Source: Jejuia sp. UBA6058 (GTDB taxonomy: Bacteria > Bacteroidota > Bacteroidia > Flavobacteriales > Flavobacteriaceae). From it: 64,000 nucleotides of DNA. Positions within the stretch are counted from its first letter, which is position 1. Each line of letters begins with the position of its first letter. Shown here piece after piece: positions 34,757 through 44,400 of this stretch. The DNA is taken from assembly GCA_002428965.1 (NCBI GenBank), contig DIYI01000012.1:781948-845947 (forward strand). The letters are read 5' to 3'. Below the pieces are notes generated by a model. The model searched no databases, had not been told where the DNA came from, and saw only the letters and a program-made list of their open reading frames with translations. The translations under genes were made by a program, and so were the position numbers.

Positions 34757-36088
34757 TTAGTCGAAAATTGCCTTATAAATATCGTTACCATTAGCAAACA
34801 AAACTAAGGCTATCAAAATAAAGAATCCTACCATTTGAGCATACTCCATAAACTTATCTCCAGGTTTTCTTCCTGATACCATTTCATATAATAAAAACAT
34901 TACATGTCCGCCATCTAACGCTGGTATAGGTAAGAGATTTAAAACCCCTAGCATAATAGACAAGAATGCTGTTAAATACCAAAATGCTTGCCAGTTCCAT
35001 TTTGATGGAAACATTTTACCTATTGCAGCAAAACCTCCAATTTCCGTAGCGCCTTTTTTAGTAAAGATGTATTTAAACTGTGCTAAATAATCTTTAACCT
35101 CCCAATAGGCTTGATTAAACCCACCAGAGAGACTTTCTGAAAGGGTATAATCTCTATTAGTAAATTTCAAATAATCCTCATCAGTTATTTCTCTAAAAAA
35201 GCCCATTTTCCCGTCTTCATCGGGAGTAATGTTCATATCTAAAAGAGCTCCATCTCTCAATATTTGCAAAGACACTTCCTTTTCAGTATTTCCTTTTAGG
35301 TGATATTTGTAATCTGAATAATACTCAATTTCATTCCCATTAATTGATGCAATTTTATCACCTGGTAATAAACCAGATTTGTCAGCAGGAGTTCCTTTTT
35401 CTATAGAGTCGACCATAAAAGGATAACGCGCCTCTAATGCAGGCAAATCTCCAGCCTCAAACAATTCGGTTCCTATATCTTCCGGTAATTTTATGTCTTC
35501 AACGGCGCCATTGCTGTGTTCCACCTTTACATTGCTAATATCGCGAAACATAAAATATTTATTAACTGGAATAGTAATATCCTCAATTGGTGTGCCATCT
35601 ATTGAAATTAATCGGTCACCTTGCTGAAACCCATAATTTTCAAGAGTTTTACTTACGCCATAACCATATTTGGCACTGTCTTTTGTTACATAGTTTGTTC
35701 CCCAAACCGCAAGCATAATTATAAAAAGAACAATGGCTAGTATAAAATTAACGGTAACACCACCTAACATAATAATTAAACGTTGCCATGCGGGTTTTGA
35801 TCTAAACTCCCAAGGTTGCGCAGGTTTAGCCATTTGCTCGGTGTCCATACTCTCATCAATCATTCCAGATATTTTAACATAGCCACCTAAAGGCAACCAA
35901 CCAATACCATATACAGTTTCGCCAATTTTCTTTTTAAAAAGAGAAAACTTAACATCAAAAAATAGGTAGAATTTCTCAACTCTAGTTTTAAAAGCTTTAG
36001 CAGGAATAAAATGTCCTAGCTCATGTAGAACTACCAATATAGAGAGGCTCAATAGTAACTGAGCTGTTTTTATTAAAAATACTGACAT
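34757..36088 (-). CDS. rseP: Site-2 protease RseP
   Basis: A 443-residue membrane metalloprotease. The zinc site HELGH is at residues 22-26 in the first helix. A PDZ-type region (GDRLISIDGTPIED) and a second PDZ (PGDKIASINGNEIEY) follow, then the LDG motif NLLPIPALDGGH in the third core helix. It cleaves anti-sigma factors or signal remnants in the inner membrane. No partner gene is adjacent. Confidence 0.95.
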   Translation of the reverse strand: MSVFLIKTAQLLLSLSILVVLHELGHFIPAKAFKTRVEKFYLFFDVKFSLFKKKIGETVYGIGWLPLGGYVKISGMIDESMDTEQMAKPAQPWEFRSKPAWQRLIIMLGGVTVNFILAIVLFIIMLAVWGTNYVTKDSAKYGYGVSKTLENYGFQQGDRLISIDGTPIEDITIPVNKYFMFRDISNVKVEHSNGAVEDIKLPEDIGTELFEAGDLPALEARYPFMVDSIEKGTPADKSGLLPGDKIASINGNEIEYYSDYKYHLKGNTEKEVSLQILRDGALLDMNITPDEDGKMGFFREITDEDYLKFTNRDYTLSESLSGGFNQAYWEVKDYLAQFKYIFTKKGATEIGGFAAIGKMFPSKWNWQAFWYLTAFLSIMLGVLNLLPIPALDGGHVMFLLYEMVSGRKPGDKFMEYAQMVGFFILIALVLFANGNDIYKAIFD

Positions 36089-36251
36089 CTAGTTTTTTTT
36101 ACGACCGCACAAAAGTAAGGTTTTAAACCAAGTTTAAAAAGCAATTGAACGAATGCCCTAGGTTTTAACAGTAATTTAAGTGAACGTTGGGTTTTTTACG
36201 GTTTAAAATCGTTGTATTTTTGCACAGATTTTAAATTTTAAGGTCTTTATA

Positions 36252-36926
36252 ATGTTATCGTTTTTCAAGGATTATAAGTTATTTGCCATAGTTTTTGGTG
36301 TTATTTCTGTTATCATCATTTCCTTGATTTACAATACGCTGAACGTTTATCAACCTCTACCCATTTATCAGCCAAATATGGTTAGTACAGAGTTGGTAGA
36401 TAGCACACTTCAATACAAAAAGAAATATCATAGGATTGCCGATTTCAGTCTGACTAATCAGAACGGAGAAACAGTTACGCAGAACAACTATAAAGACAAA
36501 ATTTATGTTGCAGATTTCTTTTTTACCACTTGCCCAACTATTTGCCCCATAATGACTAAAAATATGGCGGATATACAGAAAGAAATTTTGAATGATGATG
36601 AAGTGATGCTTTTATCACACTCCGTTACGCCACAGATTGATTCGGTAGCACAACTGAAACGCTACGCCATTGAAAAAGGGGTGAATGATGACAAATGGAA
36701 TTTGGTTACCGGTAATAAAAGACATATTTATGAATTGGCTAGAAAAAGTTATTTGGCTGTAAAAGACAATGGTGATGGTGGGCCTTTTGATATGGTACAC
36801 ACCGAAAATTTTATGCTAATTGATAAAAAGCGGCAAATTCGCGGTTTTTATGATGGTACAAAGCAAGATGAAATTAAAAAGCTTCTATACGATATTGCAC
36901 ATTTGAAAAAGGAGTATGACAGGTAA
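36252..36926 (+). CDS. SCO1/SenC-type copper chaperone
   Basis: A 224-residue protein with an N-terminal membrane anchor (residues ~9-28). The thioredoxin-fold domain has the copper motif TTCPTICPIM (CxxxC) and a distal histidine in MVHTENFML. SCO proteins assemble the CuA site of cytochrome oxidase. There is no oxidase gene nearby. Confidence 0.93.
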   Translation: MLSFFKDYKLFAIVFGVISVIIISLIYNTLNVYQPLPIYQPNMVSTELVDSTLQYKKKYHRIADFSLTNQNGETVTQNNYKDKIYVADFFFTTCPTICPIMTKNMADIQKEILNDDEVMLLSHSVTPQIDSVAQLKRYAIEKGVNDDKWNLVTGNKRHIYELARKSYLAVKDNGDGGPFDMVHTENFMLIDKKRQIRGFYDGTKQDEIKKLLYDIAHLKKEYDR

Positions 36927-36940
36927 TAGCCTAAGGTTTC

Positions 36941-37036
36941 TTTTACGCTAGGTATTGCAGCGGCAGCTTTTGGCGAGGCGAGCATCGAGCCAAAACTATT
37001 AGCGGAAAGCCCGACCCTTGTGGTAGCGCCCAAATA
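36941..37036 (+). repeat. Dispersed intergenic repeat, copy A
   Basis: tacgctaggtattgcagcgg, an inverted arm pair (cttttggc...gccaaaa), then agcggaaagcccgaccc and gcgcccaaataaa. It fills the sco-feoA gap and matches the copies at 12819, 54666, 59272 and 60752 (reverse). Confidence 0.7.
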
Positions 37037-37106
37037 AATAAACTTTGTCTTTTAAACTTATAAAGTTTGCTGTATTTTTGCTTCTTTAAAATCAATCTAA
37101 ATAAGC

Positions 37107-37343
37107 TTGAAGCAAACTTTAGCACATTTAAAACGAGGAGAACAGGCTGTAATTACTGATGTTTCATCTGCCGAAATTCCATTAAAACTTCTAGAAATGG
37201 GCTGTTTGCCAGGGAATTCTGTTACACTTTTGCAAGTGGCGCCGTTTAAGGACCCCATGTATTTAAATGTGAATGGTACGCACCTTGCCATCCGAAAGGA
37301 AACTGCGACACATATTTTAATTGAAAAAGTAACGCATGAGTAA
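37107..37343 (+). CDS. feoA: Ferrous iron transport protein A
   Basis: A 78-residue SH3-like protein starting at TTG. EIPLKLLEMGCLPGNSVTLLQVAPF and YLNVNGTHLAIRKETA match FeoA. It overlaps feoB by 8 bases. TATTTTTG at 37073-37080 is the probable -7 box. FeoA is thought to modulate FeoB. Confidence 0.92.
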   Translation: MKQTLAHLKRGEQAVITDVSSAEIPLKLLEMGCLPGNSVTLLQVAPFKDPMYLNVNGTHLAIRKETATHILIEKVTHE

Positions 37344-39450
37344 ACAGATAAACGTTGCTTTAATTGGAAACCCAAATACGGGTAAGACCTCGGTTTTTAA
37401 TGCGTTAACGGGTTTAAACCAAAAGGTTGGTAATTATCCTGGGATTACGGTTGAAAAAAAACAGGGAGCTTTTAAGTTACCGAATGGAGATAAAGCGCGT
37501 ATTATTGATTTGCCTGGGACGTATAGTTTGAATGCGTCTTCGCTAGATGAGAGCGTGGTTATTGAGTTGCTGCTTAATAGAAATGATGCCGATTTTCCTG
37601 ATATGGCCGTAGTGGTTACAGATGTTGAAAACCTTAAACGTAACCTTTTGTTGTTTACGCAGATAAAAGATCTGGAAATCCCCACAATACTTGTCATTAA
37701 TATGGCAGATAGGATGGGCTACAAAGGAATTTCTTTAGATATTGATTATCTAGAAAAAAAACTGTATACCAAAATTGCCTTGATTAGTACCCGTAAAAAT
37801 GAAGGTATTGATAAGCTTAAAAACTTAATTGTAAACCATAAAGAGGTTTCGGCTAGTCCTTGTATTGACACTACAACTATTGATCCTGTTTATTTTGGGA
37901 ATTTGAAAAAAGCATTTCCGAACCAACTGTTATACAAACTTTGGTTGGTAATAACTCAAGATGTAAACTTTGGGAAAGTTAACAGAAAAACATTTGATGC
38001 AGTTACAGATTTTAAAACGAAAAGTGAAGGCGATTTAAAACGTTTACAGCAAAAGGAAACCATTAAACGCTACCAATTTATAAATGCTGCTTTAGCCAAA
38101 GGGCAAACTATTAACCTAGATGAAGCTAAAGATTTACGCATAAAATTGGATAGAATCCTAACACACAAATTTTGGGGTTATGCTATTTTTGCATTTATAC
38201 TTCTGGTTATTTTTCAGGCTATTTATAAATGGTCTGAAGTTCCAATGGATTTTATCGATAATTCTTTTGCGACTTTAAGTGCATGGGTGCAAAATACGCT
38301 TCCACCTGGTGCATTTACCAATTTATTATCTGAAGGTGTTATTGCTGGCTTTGGTGGTATTGTCATTTTTATACCTCAAATAGCATTTTTGTTCCTGTTT
38401 TTGGCAGTACTTGAGGAAAGTGGTTATATGAGTCGCGTGGTGTTTTTGATGGATAAAATTATGAGGCGTTTTGGACTTAGCGGCAAAAGTGTAGTGCCTT
38501 TAATTTCTGGAACTGCATGTGCGATTCCTGCAGTTATGGCCACCCGAAATATAGAAAATTGGAAAGAGCGTTTAATAACTATTTTGATAACACCATTTAC
38601 AACATGTTCAGCAAGACTTCCCGTGTATTTAATTATTATCGCATTAGTAATTCCTGAAGGCAGTTTTTTAGGATTTAGCTATAAAGCTTTAACCTTAATG
38701 ATTATGTATTTGCTGGGTTTTGCTACAGCAATTCTATCCGCACTATTACTTCATAAAGTATTGAAAATTAGAAGTAAAAGTTATTTCCTTATCGAAATGC
38801 CAACGTATAAGCTGCCACTACCTAAAAATGTGGGTATTACTGTTTTAGAAAAAACTAAAGCTTTTGTATTTGAGGCTGGAAAAATAATTCTAGCGATCTC
38901 AATTATCTTATGGTTTTTGGCATCTTATGGTCCCGGAGATAAATTCAATAAAGCAGAGGATATTGTTGTAGCTGAAAATCCTAATCTCAGCCTTGAGATT
39001 TTAAATGATAAAGTTGCGGAATACAAATTGGAACATTCTTACATTGGCATCATTGGAAAAACTATAGAACCAGTTATAAAACCATTGGGGTATGATTGGA
39101 AAATTGGCATTGGCTTAGTAACCTCATTCGCTGCTAGAGAAGTTTTTGTTGGAACGCTCGCCACAATTTACAGTATCGGAAGCGCCAGTGTTTTAGACGA
39201 TGAGGATGAAGCGCAATCCATCATAAAAAATAGAATGCAGCAAGAAGTTTACAGTGATGGCTCCAAGGTATTCACCTTTGCGTCTGGAATTTCATTATTG
39301 TTATTTTATGCTTTTGCTATGCAGTGTATGAGCACCCTTGCTATTGTAAAAAAGGAAACCAATAGTTGGAAGTGGCCTACATTGCAATTGGTAATCATGA
39401 GTGGTTTTGCGTATCTTGTAGCTTTAATTGCCTTTCAGTTTTTGAAATAA
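37336..39450 (+). CDS. feoB: Ferrous iron transporter B
   Basis: A 704-residue membrane GTPase. The N-terminal G domain has G1 GNPNTGKTSVFN, G3 DLPGTYSL and G4 NMAD. Gate motifs in the membrane part include SGTACAIPAVMATR and FTTCSARLPVYLI, with conserved cysteines, and TSFAAREVFVGTL. It imports Fe2+. feoA overlaps the start; a small Cys-rich partner follows. Confidence 0.97.
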   Translation: MSKQINVALIGNPNTGKTSVFNALTGLNQKVGNYPGITVEKKQGAFKLPNGDKARIIDLPGTYSLNASSLDESVVIELLLNRNDADFPDMAVVVTDVENLKRNLLLFTQIKDLEIPTILVINMADRMGYKGISLDIDYLEKKLYTKIALISTRKNEGIDKLKNLIVNHKEVSASPCIDTTTIDPVYFGNLKKAFPNQLLYKLWLVITQDVNFGKVNRKTFDAVTDFKTKSEGDLKRLQQKETIKRYQFINAALAKGQTINLDEAKDLRIKLDRILTHKFWGYAIFAFILLVIFQAIYKWSEVPMDFIDNSFATLSAWVQNTLPPGAFTNLLSEGVIAGFGGIVIFIPQIAFLFLFLAVLEESGYMSRVVFLMDKIMRRFGLSGKSVVPLISGTACAIPAVMATRNIENWKERLITILITPFTTCSARLPVYLIIIALVIPEGSFLGFSYKALTLMIMYLLGFATAILSALLLHKVLKIRSKSYFLIEMPTYKLPLPKNVGITVLEKTKAFVFEAGKIILAISIILWFLASYGPGDKFNKAEDIVVAENPNLSLEILNDKVAEYKLEHSYIGIIGKTIEPVIKPLGYDWKIGIGLVTSFAAREVFVGTLATIYSIGSASVLDDEDEAQSIIKNRMQQEVYSDGSKVFTFASGISLLLFYAFAMQCMSTLAIVKKETNSWKWPTLQLVIMSGFAYLVALIAFQFLK

Positions 39451-39477
39451 TTCAAACTATTTTCGACCAACAGGCTT

Positions 39478-39612
39478 ATGAACCATATTCTTCAAAATAT
39501 ACTAGTTTTTACTTCTGTTGCTTTCGCTGCACTATTTCTAGTCAAAAAATTCTTTTGGAAAAGACCTAAAACTAAAAAGGCTTGTGGGAATGATGGTTGC
39601 GGATGTCATTAG
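39478..39612 (+). CDS. FeoB-associated Cys-rich membrane protein
   Basis: A 44-residue frame: one membrane helix (NILVFTSVAFAALFLVKKFF), a basic linker and the Cys-rich tail KKACGNDGCGCH. The size, helix-then-cysteines layout and position 27 bases after feoB match the small proteins known to accompany FeoB in many bacteria. Probably part of the transporter complex. Confidence 0.8.
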   Translation: MNHILQNILVFTSVAFAALFLVKKFFWKRPKTKKACGNDGCGCH

Positions 39613-39732
39613 TTGTTCTTACTTAAAATTTAAGTAAATACTATAAATCACTTATTACCTTTCATTCGTTTCTCATTTTTTATGTTTAATTTGTTTCGTT
39701 TTCAAACTAAACTAAACTAAACACATTTCAAA

Positions 39733-40620
39733 ATGAAAAAGTACCTATTATCTTTTCTGTTACTAGTACTATGTATTCCTTTAGGTTTTGCTCAGAAAAA
39801 AGGAAAATCAATTAGCCTATTTGATGCTGATTTAACTCATTTTGAAAAATGGAATGGAGTGGCACATAGTTCTGTAAAAGGACTTCCAGAAGGCACTTAT
39901 CAATCTGATAATGTACATAACGGCACACCTTTAGGATTGAATAATGATATAAAAGATGTATTTACCATGGTAATGGAAAATGGTGAACCCGTTTTAAAAA
40001 TTACAGGTGAAATTTATGGCGGATTAACTACAAAAGATACGTTTAGTAATTACCATTTAAGTGTTATGTTCAAATGGGGTGATGTGAAATGGCCTCCAAG
40101 AGTTAATGTTAAAAGGGATAGTGGTATTTTATACCATTGCTATGGCGAACATGGGCGTTTTTGGAAAACTTGGAAGACCTCTTTGGAATATCAAGTACAA
40201 GAAAGTGACATAGGAGATTTTATTTCGATTTCTGGTAATACCGAGACACCTACTATACCTGGACCAAAGGTTGAAATTAGAGGAACAAAAGGTGAAAAAC
40301 GCGGTAAATACGATCCAAATTCTAATAAGTACCTTGAAAAAATTGGCTACACAGATGCATATATAGAGCCAGATGCACCTCATGGTGAATGGAACCATTT
40401 GGAGATTTATGTTATTGGGAATGATGCCGTACATATAGTAAATGGAAAAATTGTAATGGTAGTTGAAAATGCCATGAATCCTGAAACCAATGAACCTCTA
40501 GTTGAAGGACAGATTCAAATTCAGTCTGAAGCGGCAGAGTGTTATTATAAAGATTTTACTATTACCCCTATTAAGAAATTTCCAAAGATTATTAGAAAAC
40601 AGGTTAGGTTTAAGAAGTAG
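39733..40620 (+). CDS. Secreted DUF1080 (3-keto-disaccharide hydrolase-like) protein
   Basis: A 295-residue protein with a signal peptide (to FAQ). The concanavalin-like DUF1080 fold is shown by ISLFDADLTHFEKWNG, SGILYHCYGEHG, LEYQVQESD and GEWNHLEIYVIGNDAVHIVNGK. Members act on glycosidic compounds or merely bind sugars. No polysaccharide-utilisation genes are adjacent. A short TAAAC tandem repeat lies just upstream (39704-39722). Confidence 0.85.
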   Translation: MKKYLLSFLLLVLCIPLGFAQKKGKSISLFDADLTHFEKWNGVAHSSVKGLPEGTYQSDNVHNGTPLGLNNDIKDVFTMVMENGEPVLKITGEIYGGLTTKDTFSNYHLSVMFKWGDVKWPPRVNVKRDSGILYHCYGEHGRFWKTWKTSLEYQVQESDIGDFISISGNTETPTIPGPKVEIRGTKGEKRGKYDPNSNKYLEKIGYTDAYIEPDAPHGEWNHLEIYVIGNDAVHIVNGKIVMVVENAMNPETNEPLVEGQIQIQSEAAECYYKDFTITPIKKFPKIIRKQVRFKK

Positions 40621-40665
40621 AATTTTTTGTGATTCCCCACTTCATATCATATGGTTATTCTTGGT

Positions 40666-40751
40666 GTCATGCTGAACTAGTTTCAGCATCTCAAAACATC
40701 TATTAATGTTGATGTTTTATGCCGGAGAACCTGAAGCAAGTTCAGGTTGAC
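40666..40751. repeat. Paired palindromic repeats (CTGAACT/AGTTCAG type)
   Basis: gtcatgctgaactagtttcagcatctc (40666-40692) and gagaacctgaagcaagttcaggttgac (40725-40751) are two imperfect palindromes in opposite orientation. Related units occur at 50530-50553 and 63383-63453. They lie between convergent genes, so they may end transcripts or be remnants of REP-like elements. Confidence 0.65.
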
Positions 40752-40782
40752 AAAATACTTTCTAATTGACATAGACGTCTAA

Positions 40783-41322
40783 TTATTTCTTAAACAAAGC
40801 CTCTAAGTAATTATCAGTACTTAAATACTCCTTTCGCATATGCTGAAGGTATTTTATGATGTCTTTTCGCTCAACATAATTCTCTGCTAAGGCATCATTA
40901 AATGCTTCGTCGTTTACAGTTACAACAATATACCAATTGCCAATTCTAGAGAAATAATTATCTTCAAACATAGGATCCATATCGCTATTAGTTAAAGCTG
41001 CATCAATAAAAATTGGGAGAATATTAAATGTTTTTGTTGGGATTTCTACTTCATGGAATGAAAAATAAAATTCCCTATCATTAATCATAAAAGGCACATT
41101 AAATTCCACATCTTGATGATATAATTCAAATTTCGTATTTACAAAATGGTAGAACTCATTGGCATCTTTAGGGTCTTCAAAAATAAAAGCATTCTGTTTG
41201 GGTAGTTTTCTTTTAAACTTTTTTGCCACCATCACCTTATCAGTTTCAATATTAGGAGCAATTCTTAAAGGAATACAAGACTGCAGAATTAAGAGAGGTA
41301 TAAAAACGTAAAGTCGCTTCAT
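40783..41322 (-). CDS. Lipoprotein of unknown function
   Basis: A 179-residue protein with a lipobox (LLILQSCIPL). The soluble domain has FIFEDPKDANEFYHFVNTKF and IGNWYIVVTVNDEAF, with mixed alpha/beta character. It lies 48 bases downstream of the metal regulator on the same strand, so it may be co-transcribed with it. Family not recognised. Confidence 0.65.
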   Translation of the reverse strand: MKRLYVFIPLLILQSCIPLRIAPNIETDKVMVAKKFKRKLPKQNAFIFEDPKDANEFYHFVNTKFELYHQDVEFNVPFMINDREFYFSFHEVEIPTKTFNILPIFIDAALTNSDMDPMFEDNYFSRIGNWYIVVTVNDEAFNDALAENYVERKDIIKYLQHMRKEYLSTDNYLEALFKK

Positions 41323-41370
41323 ATTTTAGTTTTTGTAGAAGCATCAACTTTTATACCAGTTTATTATACC

Positions 41371-42033
41371 TTATGAAACCTTAACATATAAATTATTGGC
41401 TATCAAATTTGAAATAACCAATTCTTTATCACCAATTTTAATTGCAATGGAATTATCAAAAGGTTCGCGTTGTAATACCTTTAAATTAACGCCTAGAGCA
41501 ATTTTGTTTTTATCTAAATACTGAAGAAACTCTGTTGAAGAATCTTGAACACCTACGCAAATGCAATCATTTCCTTCTTTAACTTCAGACAGTAAAATTT
41601 TATCGATTTTCTTGATATTTCCAGTTTCATCAGGAATGGGATCGCCATGTGGATCGTGAGTAGGGTATCCTAAAAATGCATCGAGTTGGCTGATTAATTT
41701 TTTAGATTTAATATGCTCCAACTGTTCAGCCACTTCATGAATTTCATCCCAAGAAAAATTTAGTTTTTCCACCAAAAATACTTCCCAAAGGCGATGCTTT
41801 CTAACAACATTTATTGCAATAGCCTTTCCGCTTTCTGTTAAAGAAACTCCCTGATATTTTTTGTAATCCACATACCCTTTTTCAGATAATTTCTTCACCA
41901 TATCAGTCACCGAAGAGGCCTTTGTATCCATTTCTTGGGCAATGGCATTTGTACTAACGGTAGTACTTCCTTGTTTTCCTAAGTGGTAAATAGCTTTTAT
42001 ATAGTTCTCTTCCGTAAGGGTAATCATCATCAA
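41371..42033 (-). CDS. DtxR/MntR-family metal-dependent repressor
   Basis: A 220-residue protein: an N-terminal winged helix (TEENYIKAIYHLG, TNAIAQEMDTKASSVTDMVKKL), the metal-binding dimerisation domain (RKHRLWEVFLVEKLNFSWDEIHEVAEQLEH) and a C-terminal FeoA-like SH3 domain (~residues 145-220). It is divergent from the TonB receptor/ABC operon for metal uptake. A palindrome of the DtxR/MntR type lies in the shared region. Manganese is the likeliest effector; iron or zinc is possible. Confidence 0.88.
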   Translation of the reverse strand: MMMITLTEENYIKAIYHLGKQGSTTVSTNAIAQEMDTKASSVTDMVKKLSEKGYVDYKKYQGVSLTESGKAIAINVVRKHRLWEVFLVEKLNFSWDEIHEVAEQLEHIKSKKLISQLDAFLGYPTHDPHGDPIPDETGNIKKIDKILLSEVKEGNDCICVGVQDSSTEFLQYLDKNKIALGVNLKVLQREPFDNSIAIKIGDKELVISNLIANNLYVKVS

Positions 42034-42080
42034 AAGATTAGGTTTTCCAAAGATATAACAAATACAAACACAAATTAATT

Positions 42081-42112
42081 TTTAGACTAATCTAAATTTT
42101 ATTTTATATTTG
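42081..42112 (+). promoter_or_regulatory. MntR/DtxR operator and promoter of the metal-uptake operon
   Basis: TTTAGACTAATCTAAA (42081-42096) is a perfect 6-4-6 palindrome resembling known DtxR/MntR boxes. Eight bases after it, TATATTTG (42105-42112) is the -7 box. A repressor bound there would block the promoter. The GTG start follows at 42127. Confidence 0.7.
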
Positions 42113-42126
42113 CGTAAAAATAAGAA

Positions 42127-44373
42127 GTGAAATATACTATTCTATTCATAATAAGTCTAATAGGATATAGCTTAACCGCGCAAAGCATCTCTGGAAAAGT
42201 CATTTCCAATGGTCAGGGCTTGCCCTATGTAAATGTGTATTTAAAAGGCACTAGCAAGGGTGCAGTAACCAAAGATGATGGCTCTTATATAATTTCTAAT
42301 GTAAAAGCTGGAACTTTCACTGTCGTTGCTTCTTTTACTGGATTTCAAACTCAAAAGAAACCGGTTATTATCAATTCAAAAAATGTGATTGTCAATTTTG
42401 ATTTAAAGGAATCCGAAATACTAGACGAAGTGATTGTTACCGGAACACTTAAAGCAGTATCTCGTTTAGAAAGTCCTGTTCCCGTTGAAGTGTATTCGCC
42501 CACGTTTTTCAAGAAAAACCCAACGCCCAATATTTTTGATGCATTGCAAAATGTAAATGGTGTAAGACCTCAGCTCAATTGTAACGTCTGTAATACAGGA
42601 GACATCCATATAAACGGACTTGAAGGTCCTTATACCTTGGTGATGATTGACGGTATGCCTATTGTAAGTGGTCTGTCTACGGTTTATGGTTTATCTGGAA
42701 TTCCTAATTCTTTAATTGAACAAGTTGAAGTGGTTAAAGGTCCTGCCTCTTCACTTTACGGAAGTGAGGCCGTTGGTGGATTAATCAATATCATTACCAA
42801 ACTTCCTGAAAACGCCCCTTTGGTTTTTGCTGATGGTTTTGCAAGCGATTGGGGCGAAGCCAATTTGGATTTAGGATTTAAAGCCAAAATTGGCAATACA
42901 ACCGATATGCTTCTTGGGGTAAATTACTTCAATTACTCAAATCCTATCGATAACAATAATGACAACTTTACGGATGTGACACTTCAAGACCGTATTTCGG
43001 TATTTCAAAAGTGGAATTTCAAAAGAAAAAACAATCGTTTATTTTCTCTTGCCGGTCGCTATTTTTATGAAGACAGATGGGGTGGCGAGATGCAATGGAA
43101 TCCTTCTTTTAGAGGAGAAACTGATGTTTATGGAGAAAGCATCTACACGTCTCGTTTTGAAATTATTGGAAACTATCAATTACCGATTTCTGAGAAAGTA
43201 AATTTTCAGTTTTCTTATTCTGATCATGATCAAGATTCTTTTTATGGTGATACTGAATACAAGGCGCAACAACGTATTGGTTTTGGCCAATTAATTTGGG
43301 ATAAGCCATTACAAAATCACGATTTATTATTCGGATTAGCAGCACGCTACAATTTTTATGATGATAATACCACGGCTACTGTTCAAGCAGATGAAGTTAC
43401 TATTCCTTCGGTTTTTGTTCAAGACCAAATCAAACTTAATGACAAACAAAATGTATTATTAGGATTGCGCTATGACTATGATAATCGCCACGGTTCTATA
43501 CTTACACCACGTTTAGCATATCGGTTTAAACCGTCTGATGATGACATTTTTAGAGTAAATGCAGGAACAGGGTTTCGTGTAGTAAACCTTTTTACCGAAG
43601 ATCATGCTGCTTTAACCGGCGCTCGCGATGTTGTAATTACTGAAGCTCTAGAACCAGAGCAATCTTATAATATCAACCTCAACTATTTAAAGAAATTCTA
43701 TACCAAAAACGGTTTTTTAATTACGCTCGATGCATCAGCGTGGTATACCTATTTTGCCAATGCTATCATTCCAGATTATGATACAAACCCTAACCTAATA
43801 ATCTATGATAATTTGAATGGTAACTCTACATCAAAAGGGGTTAGTTTAAATATTGATGCGGTTTTTGGTAGTGGTATAAACGCTTCTATTGGTGCTACGT
43901 TTCAAGATGTATCTCAAAACGAAAATGGTGTGAGAACACGCCAAATTTTAACAGAACGATTTACAGGGGTTTGGTCATTTTCATATAAACATTACCCAAC
44001 AAATTTAACCTTGGACTATACGGGAAATGCATACGGCCCCATGCGATTACCTTTGTTAGGAGAATTAGATCCTCGTAGTGAATATTCGCCACTTTGGAGC
44101 ATTCAGAATATACAATTAACCTATGATGGTTTCTCGAATTTTGAGATTTATGTTGGTATAAAAAATGTTTTAGATTGGACACCAAATAGAGGAAATCCAT
44201 TTATCATTGCAAGAGCTAATGATCCTTTTGATAAGGACGTAACCTTTGATAATGAAGGGAATGCAGTGGCTACTCCCAACAACCCTTATGCGCTAACTTT
44301 TGACCCTACTTACGTTTATGCTCCAAACCAAGGTAGACGCTTGTTTTTTGGTTTGCGATATACTTTAAATTAA
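42127..44373 (+). CDS. TonB-dependent receptor for metal uptake
   Basis: A 748-residue receptor starting at GTG. Signal peptide to LTAQ, then a carboxypeptidase-like domain (ISGKVISNGQGLPYVNVYLK, to ~residue 95). The plug has an unusual Cys pair (LNCNVCNTGDIHINGLEGPY), then VEVVKGPASSLYGSEAVGG, and a barrel ending in FFGLRYTLN. The Cys pair in the plug suits a soft-metal ligand. It is the first gene behind the DtxR/MntR operator and is followed by the ABC genes. Confidence 0.88.
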   Translation: MKYTILFIISLIGYSLTAQSISGKVISNGQGLPYVNVYLKGTSKGAVTKDDGSYIISNVKAGTFTVVASFTGFQTQKKPVIINSKNVIVNFDLKESEILDEVIVTGTLKAVSRLESPVPVEVYSPTFFKKNPTPNIFDALQNVNGVRPQLNCNVCNTGDIHINGLEGPYTLVMIDGMPIVSGLSTVYGLSGIPNSLIEQVEVVKGPASSLYGSEAVGGLINIITKLPENAPLVFADGFASDWGEANLDLGFKAKIGNTTDMLLGVNYFNYSNPIDNNNDNFTDVTLQDRISVFQKWNFKRKNNRLFSLAGRYFYEDRWGGEMQWNPSFRGETDVYGESIYTSRFEIIGNYQLPISEKVNFQFSYSDHDQDSFYGDTEYKAQQRIGFGQLIWDKPLQNHDLLFGLAARYNFYDDNTTATVQADEVTIPSVFVQDQIKLNDKQNVLLGLRYDYDNRHGSILTPRLAYRFKPSDDDIFRVNAGTGFRVVNLFTEDHAALTGARDVVITEALEPEQSYNINLNYLKKFYTKNGFLITLDASAWYTYFANAIIPDYDTNPNLIIYDNLNGNSTSKGVSLNIDAVFGSGINASIGATFQDVSQNENGVRTRQILTERFTGVWSFSYKHYPTNLTLDYTGNAYGPMRLPLLGELDPRSEYSPLWSIQNIQLTYDGFSNFEIYVGIKNVLDWTPNRGNPFIIARANDPFDKDVTFDNEGNAVATPNNPYALTFDPTYVYAPNQGRRLFFGLRYTLN

Positions 44374-44400
44374 CTTTAGCCTCTAAGAGGCATTTGCGAT

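Noticed and set aside
36105..36251. Possible control element between rseP and the SCO gene
   Set aside because: Only AT-rich sequence and a divergent promoter region; no conserved box or stable structure was found.
39704..39722. TAAAC tandem repeat as a CRISPR-like or phase-variable tract
   Set aside because: Only about four 5-base units upstream of one gene; too short for CRISPR. Phase variation is possible but unsupported. No CRISPR array is seen in the window.
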